6,318 nt of DNA from Deltaproteobacteria bacterium (lineage in GTDB: Bacteria; Desulfobacterota; GWC2-55-46; DRQE01). The stretch lies in contig JACRCB010000081.1 of NCBI GenBank assembly GCA_016219165.1, forward strand, positions 1-6,318. Reading direction: 5' to 3'. Every line of letters starts with the position of its first letter. Position 1 is the first letter of the stretch. The notes beneath the pieces are model-generated. The model had not been told where the DNA came from, made no database searches, and saw only the letters and a program-made list of their open reading frames with translations. Positions 1-4,443 of the stretch are shown here, in pieces. A program made the position numbers and the translations under genes.

Positions 1-74
1 TATAAAATGAACTATACATGAGCCCGCGGCTTAAGAAAGACGATAGAAATATGGAATCTCTGAAAAAAGCATTT
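1..74. other. Leading intergenic sequence, no gene seen
   Basis: I find no recognisable coding sequence here. Stop codons occur early in the forward frames (for example at 3-5, 8-10, 32-34 and 44-46), so if an upstream gene enters the window it ends within the first bases. The stretch lies just before the palindrome cluster that starts at 75. Confidence 0.5.
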
Positions 75-130
75 TTGGGGGAAACTTCGGGCACCCACCC
101 TTTGGGGTGGGTCGGAAGAGTTTCCCCCAA
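75..130. repeat. Large imperfect hairpin, REP-like
   Basis: The outer arms TTGGGGGAAAC (75-85) and GTTTCCCCCAA (120-130) are perfect 11-base reverse complements. Inside them a second perfect 8-bp stem (93-100 with 105-112) closes a four-base loop. About seven bases on each side between the two stems pair only partly. No T-run follows on the + strand, so it does not look like a standard intrinsic terminator. It is the first of three consecutive hairpins and most resembles a REP or MITE-type extragenic palindrome. Confidence 0.75.
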
Positions 131-134
131 GCCC

Positions 135-184
135 CTTTCAATGACTTTTAGAGTGGGCTGTGCCCACCAGAACTGAAAGTTTTT
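135..184 (+). terminator. Hairpin followed by T-run, possible terminator
   Basis: CTTTCA (135-140) pairs with TGAAAG (174-179). Within, GTGGGC (153-158) pairs with GCCCAC (162-167) around a TGT loop. Five T residues follow at 180-184, so the arrangement could end transcription arriving from the left. The large internal loop between the two stems makes it a poor textbook terminator. It may simply be the central part of the compound palindrome at 75-227. Confidence 0.35.
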
Positions 185-193
185 GGAGAGAGT

Positions 194-227
194 TTGAGAG
201 AACCTTTTTACAAAAAGGTTCTCTCAA
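194..227. repeat. Near-perfect 34-base palindrome
   Basis: A 16-base arm at 194-209 is the exact reverse complement of 212-227, leaving only two bases (AC) between them. The stem centre is T-rich and A-rich (CCTTTTT facing AAAAAGG) with GAGAGAA / TTCTCTC outer parts. It would make a long hairpin in RNA or a cruciform in DNA. It lies about 110 bases before gltX and is the last hairpin of the cluster beginning at 75. Confidence 0.85.
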
Positions 228-261
228 GATACTTTTTCAGAGATTCCTTATCACCCCCCCG

Positions 262-281
262 GCCCCGGCTAAAGCAGGGGC
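262..281. repeat. Short GC-rich hairpin with GGCTAAAGC core
   Basis: GCCCC (262-266) pairs with GGGGC (277-281). After one mismatch, GC (268-269) pairs with GC (274-275) around a TAAA loop. Cores of the form GGCTAAAGCC are, from general familiarity, common in dispersed extragenic palindromes, so this looks like a decayed copy. It sits in the gltX upstream region, where I see no convincing promoter. Confidence 0.5.
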
Positions 282-335
282 GCGGGTATTTTCATGTAAA
301 ACCGGTTTATACCCAATCCGAGCGGCAGCCCGATT

Positions 336-1757
336 ATGACCGTCAGAACACGTTTCGCGCCTTCTCCCACGGGATACCTCCACATAGGCGGGGCAAGGAC
401 CGCCCTCTTTAACTACCTCTTTGCCCGCCATAACAGGGGGCAGTTCGTCCTGAGGATAGAGGATACGGACGCCGCCCGCTCAACCGGGGAGTCGCTTAAC
501 GCAATCTTGGAGGGGATGCTCTGGCTCGACCTCAAATGGGACGAGGGGCCTTATTACCAGAGTAAAAGGCTCGGTCTCTACAGGGAAGCGGCGGCTCAAC
601 TCCTCGAAAAAAATCTCGCCTACCGCTGCTGGTGCGCGCCGGAGGAACTCGAAGAGAGGAGAAAACTTGCCTTAAAAGAAAATAGGCCCCCAAGATACGA
701 CGGCAGGTGCAGGACGAGACCGGCTCAGCCGGCTCAACCCTTTGCCGTCCGGTTCCGTGTCCCGCCGGGGAAGACATTTTTTAACGACATGATAAAAGGG
801 GGCATATCCTTCGAGCACGCCGAGCTCGAAGACCTCGTCCTTTTAAGGAGCGACTCCACCCCCACATACAACCTCTGTGTCGTCGTGGACGACGCCGCAA
901 TGCGGATTACGCATGTCATAAGGGGGGACGACCACATAGCGAACACCCCCAAGCAGATACTTTTATACGAGGCCCTCGGAGGGACCGTGCCTTCATTCGC
1001 GCATCTTCCCATGATACTCGGAAGCGATAAAACCCGCCTTTCCAAAAGGCACGGCGCAACATCGGTCATGGCCTATAAAGAGATGGGTTACCTTCCCCAC
1101 GCCCTCGTAAACTATCTGGCAAGGCTCGGATGGTCCTCAGGGGACGAGGAAATCTTCGGCATGAACGAACTCATCGAAAAATTCTCGCTTGAAAACGTGG
1201 GGAAGTCCTCAGGGGTATTCAACCCGGAAAAACTCCTCTGGCTGAACCATCATTACATAAAGACGACCCCGGCAGGGGAACTCAAACCCCTCCTCCTTCA
1301 ACACCTTAAAACCCTCGGCGTGGACGCCGCAAGGGACGAAAGGTGTGAAGCGATAATCTCTACCCTCAGGGAGAGGGCGAAGACTTTAAAAGAGATGGCG
1401 GAGGCGTCTCTTTTTTATTTCAGGGAAAAGATTTCATACGAGGAAAAGGCGGCAAAGAAATTCCTCACCCACGAGATTTTAGAACCTTTGAAACTGCTCT
1501 CTAAAAAACTCAAAAAGGTCGAGCCGTTTTCAGAGGATAATGTAAAAAAGGCGTTTGATGAAGTCCTTGAAGAAACAGGGCTCAAACTCGGAGAACTCGC
1601 CCAACCCGTAAGGGTCGCGCTCACAGGAGGGACCGTAAGCCCGGGGATATTTGAAATGATTGCGGCGCTCGGGAAAGAAAAAACCATAGAGAGGATTGAG
1701 GAGTCTCTAACGCCCGCGGCCGCATGGTCTTCCCCGCGCCCGGGCAAGGAAGAATAA
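336..1757 (+). CDS. gltX: Glutamyl-tRNA synthetase
   Basis: A class I aminoacyl-tRNA synthetase that attaches glutamate to tRNA(Glu) in the cytoplasm using ATP. The 473-residue length is normal for bacterial GluRS. The N-terminal FAPSPTG (7-13) runs into the HIGH-type signature HIGG (16-19). The KMSKS-type loop is RLSKR (234-238) in DKTRLSKRHG, and IRGDDH (195-200) is the usual catalytic-domain segment. The C-terminal part, including RERAKTL (345-351), matches the bacterial anticodon-binding region, which rules out the archaeal/eukaryotic type. The zinc-binding insertion keeps C98, C100 and C125, but the position of E. coli His127 is Thr127, followed by a PAQPAQP stretch (129-135). The ATG at 336 is chosen because MTVRTRFAPS is the standard N-terminus; its Shine-Dalgarno sequence is weak (GAGCGG about ten bases upstream). 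Whether it also charges tRNA(Gln) cannot be told. Confidence 0.97.
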   Translation: MTVRTRFAPSPTGYLHIGGARTALFNYLFARHNRGQFVLRIEDTDAARSTGESLNAILEGMLWLDLKWDEGPYYQSKRLGLYREAAAQLLEKNLAYRCWCAPEELEERRKLALKENRPPRYDGRCRTRPAQPAQPFAVRFRVPPGKTFFNDMIKGGISFEHAELEDLVLLRSDSTPTYNLCVVVDDAAMRITHVIRGDDHIANTPKQILLYEALGGTVPSFAHLPMILGSDKTRLSKRHGATSVMAYKEMGYLPHALVNYLARLGWSSGDEEIFGMNELIEKFSLENVGKSSGVFNPEKLLWLNHHYIKTTPAGELKPLLLQHLKTLGVDAARDERCEAIISTLRERAKTLKEMAEASLFYFREKISYEEKAAKKFLTHEILEPLKLLSKKLKKVEPFSEDNVKKAFDEVLEETGLKLGELAQPVRVALTGGTVSPGIFEMIAALGKEKTIERIEESLTPAAAWSSPRPGKEE

Positions 1758-1769
1758 AAAGTTTATTCT
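1751..1769. repeat. AT-rich hairpin across the gltX stop codon
   Basis: AGAATAAA (1751-1758) and TTTATTCT (1762-1769) are perfect reverse complements around a three-base loop, and the gltX TAA (1755-1757) lies in the left arm. The stem has few GC pairs and no T-run follows, so it is not a convincing terminator, though it could mark the 3' end of the gltX message. Confidence 0.4.
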
Positions 1770-1795
1770 GGACGGCGGGGGGAATTTGGTTACGG

Positions 1796-1824
1796 TTGTA
1801 AACTCCGCCTGTATGCTGTATATT
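1796..1824 (+). promoter_or_regulatory. Putative sigma-70 promoter for the DUF71 gene
   Basis: TTGTAA (1796-1801) and TATATT (1819-1824) are separated by exactly 17 bases, with TG immediately before the -10 box. A perfect TATAAT occurs further on at 1838-1843 but has no good -35 partner at normal spacing. Either would start transcription ahead of the gene at 1881. The AT-rich context raises the chance of false hits. Confidence 0.45.
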
Positions 1825-1880
1825 TCAAAAAGCAATTTATAATTATCCTTGATGGTGGGCTACAAGACTACATTACCCTG

Positions 1881-2597
1881 ATGAATTTATCAATTCATTT
1901 CATTAAAAGTATGAGTAAAGAATTAGGAAAGGCTGCAATATCGTGGACTGGTGGGAAAGACTCCTCTCTGGCTCTTTATGAAGCAAAATTGTTAGGGTAT
2001 GAAATTGTAAGTTTAGCCACGTTCGCCCCCAGTAAACCGGAATTTCTCGCCCATCCTATTGGTTTTATGAAATATCAGGCAGAAGCCTTGAGTCTTCCAC
2101 ATCATGTGCTGGAGACAGATGAACCATTCAAAGAAAGCTACGAAAAAGCCATTCAGTTTTTAAGGAAAGAACATGAAATAACCACATTAATAACTGGGGA
2201 TATTGCAGAAGTTGATTGCCAAACCAATTGGATAAGAGAATGCAGTAAATACTCTGGTGTGGAGGTACTTACTCCATTGTGGGGATTCAATAGGCAAGAA
2301 CTTATTAATAAACTTCTTTCATACAAATTTAAAGTAATTTTTTCTTGTGTAAAAAAACCTTGGTTTACAGATGATTGGCTTGGAATAGAACTTAATAGGA
2401 ATTCTTTGGAAAAGTTGCGCATGCTAAATACTGAAACTGGGCTTGATATTTGTGGAGAACAAGGGGAATATCATACCTTAGTTTTAGATGGACCACCATT
2501 TAAGAAAAGTATTCATGTAGGTGCTTATTCAAAGCATGTAAATGCTTCTCTAATGTATATCAATATACAACAGGTGGCTTTAAAAGAAAAATCTTAG
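1881..2597 (+). CDS. DUF71/COG2102 (Dph6-like) ATP-pyrophosphatase
   Basis: A 238-residue N-type ATP-pyrophosphatase of the diphthine-ammonia ligase family. The PP-loop is SWTGGKDSSLAL (21-32), binding the ATP phosphates. ITGDI (104-108), TPLWG (131-135) and the diagnostic block CGEQGEYHTLVLDGPPF (191-207) place it in DUF71 rather than in other PP-loop families. Archaeal and eukaryotic members amidate diphthine on elongation factor 2. Bacteria lack diphthamide, so the substrate here is unknown; published comparative genomics proposed a B12-salvage role for some bacterial members. The start is uncertain: ATG 1881 adds ten residues before M11 (ATG 1911), which fits the usual short lead to the PP-loop better, and neither has a clear Shine-Dalgarno sequence. 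The gene is visibly AT-rich (three sample lines counted at about 47, 37 and 27% GC) and lacks its neighbours' AGG/ATA-heavy, GC-ending style, suggesting horizontal acquisition. Confidence 0.85.
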   Translation: MNLSIHFIKSMSKELGKAAISWTGGKDSSLALYEAKLLGYEIVSLATFAPSKPEFLAHPIGFMKYQAEALSLPHHVLETDEPFKESYEKAIQFLRKEHEITTLITGDIAEVDCQTNWIRECSKYSGVEVLTPLWGFNRQELINKLLSYKFKVIFSCVKKPWFTDDWLGIELNRNSLEKLRMLNTETGLDICGEQGEYHTLVLDGPPFKKSIHVGAYSKHVNASLMYINIQQVALKEKS

Positions 2598-2657
2598 ATA
2601 TTTCGGTGTGTCCCCGCGTCGCCCGCATCGCCGCGGTGTGTCCTCACACCGAAATAT
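2598..2657. repeat. Palindrome with two alternative pairings
   Basis: The 13-base arm ATATTTCGGTGTG (2598-2610) is perfectly complementary to CACACCGAAATAT (2645-2657). CGGTGTGTCC occurs twice, at 2604-2613 and 2634-2643, so CACACCG (2645-2651) can pair either with the distant copy (long stem, with an inner CCGCG/CGCGG stem at 2614-2618 and 2632-2636) or with the near copy (7-bp stem, TCCT loop). It begins directly after the stop codon of the DUF71 gene. No T-run follows on the + strand. Confidence 0.75.
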
Positions 2658-2665
2658 TATCATAG

Positions 2666-2681
2666 CCTCCCTTTCGGGAGG
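2666..2681. repeat. Short perfect hairpin
   Basis: CCTCCC (2666-2671) pairs with GGGAGG (2676-2681) around a TTTC loop. It lies between the larger palindromes and has no T-run after it. Confidence 0.6.
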
Positions 2682-2696
2682 ACTCCGAGAACCTTG

Positions 2697-2749
2697 CCCT
2701 GAACCTTGTGCTGAACTTGTTTCAGCATTGTTTCAGGGTTGTTTCGGTG
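2697..2749. repeat. Nested hairpin with three 11-base tandem units
   Basis: The outer stem CCCTGAA (2697-2703) / TTCAGGG (2732-2738) encloses an inner stem TGCTGAA (2709-2715) / TTCAGCA (2721-2727) with a CTTGT loop. The right-hand side is also a tandem array: TTGTTTC recurs at 2717, 2728 and 2739, an exact 11-base period. The CTGAACTTGTTTCAG core resembles a palindrome commonly dispersed in bacterial genomes; that resemblance is from memory, not from a search. Confidence 0.75.
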
Positions 2750-2766
2750 AGGGGACTCACCGAGAC
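2741..2766. repeat. Hairpin adjoining the nested repeat
   Basis: TCGGTGAG (2744-2751) pairs perfectly with CTCACCGA (2756-2763) around a GGGA loop. The stem extends outward to 2741/2766 with one G-T wobble, giving 11 bp. Its left arm overlaps the third 11-base unit, so the two structures share bases. Confidence 0.7.
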
Positions 2767-2804
2767 ATCTGAACGCGCGGCGCAACAGTCTTTACTTTAA
2801 ATGA

Positions 2805-2835
2805 GTCTGCGCCGGCTTGTGCGCAGCACGCAGAC
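2805..2835. repeat. Stem with a competing alternative pairing
   Basis: GTCTGCG (2805-2811) pairs with CGCAGAC (2829-2835). The same left arm can instead form CTGCGC (2807-2812) with GCGCAG (2821-2826). It is the last clear structure before the promoter at 2883. The rest of 2767-2882 shows no gene and only a small GGGTACCC palindrome at 2841-2848. Confidence 0.6.
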
Positions 2836-2882
2836 AGGGCGGGTACCCCATTCACGAGCCCCGTTGTCCCTATGTTTCTCCC

Positions 2883-2910
2883 TTGACATAACCCCTCATA
2901 TACGTTAAAT
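2883..2910 (+). promoter_or_regulatory. Promoter of the accC/pycB operon
   Basis: A perfect TTGACA -35 box (2883-2888) is followed after 16 bases by TTAAAT (2905-2910), or after 17 bases by TAAATA (2906-2911), as the -10 element. Transcription would start near 2917, leaving a leader of only about 20 bases. The leader contains AGGT (2929-2932) as a modest ribosome-binding site seven bases before ATG 2939. The upstream hairpins lie outside a transcript from this promoter. Confidence 0.6.
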
Positions 2911-2938
2911 ATTTCATTTACCCCTTTCAGGTATTCTT

Positions 2939-4366
2939 ATGGCTGAATTGTTCAAAAAAATGCTCGTGGCGAACCGGGGCGAGATAGCCTCACGCATAAT
3001 CAGGGCGTGCAGGGAACTCGACATCCCCACCGCGGCCATATATTCGGAGGCCGATACCACGAGCCTCTATGTAAAGAAGGCAAACGAGGCTTACCTCGTG
3101 GGGCCCGGCCCTATCGAGGGATACCTCAACATACACAGGATAGTGGACCTTGCCATCAAGATAGGCGTTGACGCGATACATCCGGGGTACGGGTTTTTAT
3201 CGGAGAACCCGCGGTTTCCGCTCCTTTGCGAGAAAAAGGGAATAACCTTTATCGGCCCGACGAGCAGGGCAATCTCGGACATGGGGGACAAGATAAAGGC
3301 AAGGGGGATGATGAAGAAGGCGGGCATCCCGATTCTTCCCGGCTCTCCGGGCCCTGTAAGGGATATGGGGGAAGCGCTCTCGTGGGCAAAGAAAATCGGC
3401 TACCCGGTCATGGTGAAGGCCGCGGGCGGCGGGGGAGGAAGGGGCCTGCGGGTCGCAAAAAACGCGCACGAACTTGAAAACGCCCTCGAGAGCGCCATGA
3501 AGGAATCAAGGGCCGCATTCGGCTCAAGCGACGTCTTCCTCGAAAAATTCATAAAAAAGCCCCGGCACATCGAGTTCCAGATACTCGCGGACAAACACGG
3601 CAATATCGTGCATCTGGGCGAAAGAGACTGCAGCATACAGAGGAGGCATCAGAAACTCATCGAGATATCCCCCTCCCCCGTGCTCGATGAAAGTTTAAGA
3701 AAGAAGATGGGGGAGGTGGCGGTAGAGGCCGCAAGGGCCGCGAACTACACCAATGCCGGCACGGTCGAGTTCCTTCTGGATGAGAGGAAGGACTTCTTCT
3801 TTCTGGAGATGAACACGAGGATACAGGTCGAGCACGGCGTCACAGAAGAGGTTACGGGCATAGATATGGTAAAAAAGCAGATAGAGATAGCCGCCGGGCT
3901 TCCGCTCGGATTCAAGCAGAAGGACGTCCGGATATCCGGCTATGCGATAGAGTGCAGGATAAACGCCGAAGACCCGAAGAAAAACTTCCAGCCCAACTCG
4001 GGGAGGGTTACGGCCTATTACTCCCCAGGAGGCATAGGGGTAAGGATAGACGGCGCAATATACAAGGACTACGTCATACCCCCCTACTACGATTCGCTCG
4101 CGGCGAAACTCATAGTATGGGGTTCGACATGGGATGAGACGGTAAGGAGGGTCAACAGGTCTCTCGAGGAGTTTGTCGTAAGGGGAATAAAGACCACCAT
4201 ACCCTTTTTAAGGAACATAATCAATGACGAGGATTTCAAGAAGGGCAATATCGACACGGGCTATATCGACAGGAAGCCAGGGCTCCTGGACTACTATGAA
4301 TACGGAGAGCCGACGGACGTTATAGCGGCCGTATCGGCCGCCATAGCGGCTTACCACGGATTCTGA
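2939..4366 (+). CDS. accC: Biotin carboxylase subunit (pyruvate carboxylase subunit A type)
   Basis: A cytoplasmic ATP-grasp enzyme that carboxylates protein-bound biotin with bicarbonate and ATP. The N-terminal domain begins LVANRGEIASRII (9-21). The ATP-grasp part has K118, K160 and the glycine-rich KAAGGGGGRGL (160-170). By correspondence with E. coli AccC the catalytic and metal residues are present: E202, H210, H237, K239, E277, E290, N292, R294, Q296, V297, E298 and R340. The usual VEHPVTE motif reads VEHGVTE, with Gly at 300. At 475 residues it exceeds E. coli AccC (449), ending in an Ala-rich predicted helix (about 459-473). The immediate neighbour encodes a carboxyltransferase with its own biotin domain, so pycA would be the functional name. 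AccC of acetyl-CoA carboxylase is the main alternative, since the two families are hard to separate by sequence alone. The start is the conserved MAELFKKMLVANRGE. Confidence 0.93.
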   Translation: MAELFKKMLVANRGEIASRIIRACRELDIPTAAIYSEADTTSLYVKKANEAYLVGPGPIEGYLNIHRIVDLAIKIGVDAIHPGYGFLSENPRFPLLCEKKGITFIGPTSRAISDMGDKIKARGMMKKAGIPILPGSPGPVRDMGEALSWAKKIGYPVMVKAAGGGGGRGLRVAKNAHELENALESAMKESRAAFGSSDVFLEKFIKKPRHIEFQILADKHGNIVHLGERDCSIQRRHQKLIEISPSPVLDESLRKKMGEVAVEAARAANYTNAGTVEFLLDERKDFFFLEMNTRIQVEHGVTEEVTGIDMVKKQIEIAAGLPLGFKQKDVRISGYAIECRINAEDPKKNFQPNSGRVTAYYSPGGIGVRIDGAIYKDYVIPPYYDSLAAKLIVWGSTWDETVRRVNRSLEEFVVRGIKTTIPFLRNIINDEDFKKGNIDTGYIDRKPGLLDYYEYGEPTDVIAAVSAAIAAYHGF

Positions 4367-4432
4367 CCTCCATAGCGGGGAGAGCGGCAGGGAAGTTTTG
4401 GGAGGTCTAAAAATCCCGCCGGAAAGGAAAAG

Positions 4433-4438
4433 AAAGGA
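4433..4438 (+). promoter_or_regulatory. Ribosome-binding site fixing the pycB start
   Basis: AAAGGA lies five bases before ATG 4444, inside a purine-rich run that starts at 4421. It supports 4444 over the next in-frame ATG at 4486. The 77-base gap after the accC stop has no clear terminator or promoter, so the two genes are probably co-transcribed. Confidence 0.6.
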
Positions 4439-4443
4439 ATTCC

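Noticed and set aside
51..176. 41-codon open frame from ATG 51 through the first hairpins
   Set aside because: It is composed almost entirely of palindromic repeat sequence, has no convincing ribosome-binding site and resembles no protein family I know; it looks like translated repeat.
1758..1880. Stop-free stretch in the same frame as both gltX and the DUF71 gene, suggesting a read-through fusion
   Set aside because: The 41 codons carry no recognisable linker or domain, gltX ends at its normal length, and the DUF71 gene has its own composition and promoter. Sharing a frame has a one-in-three chance.
2598..2882. CRISPR-like or riboswitch interpretation of the hairpin-rich intergenic region
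   Set aside because: There are no regular direct repeats with unique spacers, only three contiguous 11-base units, and no fold I recognise as a known riboswitch. The structures lie upstream of the likely promoter, not in the leader.
3226..3477. 83-codon plus-strand frame inside accC, and minus-strand frames across 2990-3636
   Set aside because: All overlap the conserved biotin carboxylase coding sequence and have low-complexity translations typical of out-of-frame reading.
4322..4378. Three ATAGCGG copies around the accC stop codon
   Set aside because: Two encode the Ala-rich C-terminal helix and the spacing is irregular, so codon repetition explains most of it.
4366..4406. Possible terminator between accC and pycB from ACCTCC/GGAGGT pairing
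   Set aside because: Six base pairs with a loop of about 29 bases and no T-run is too weak; co-transcription is more likely.
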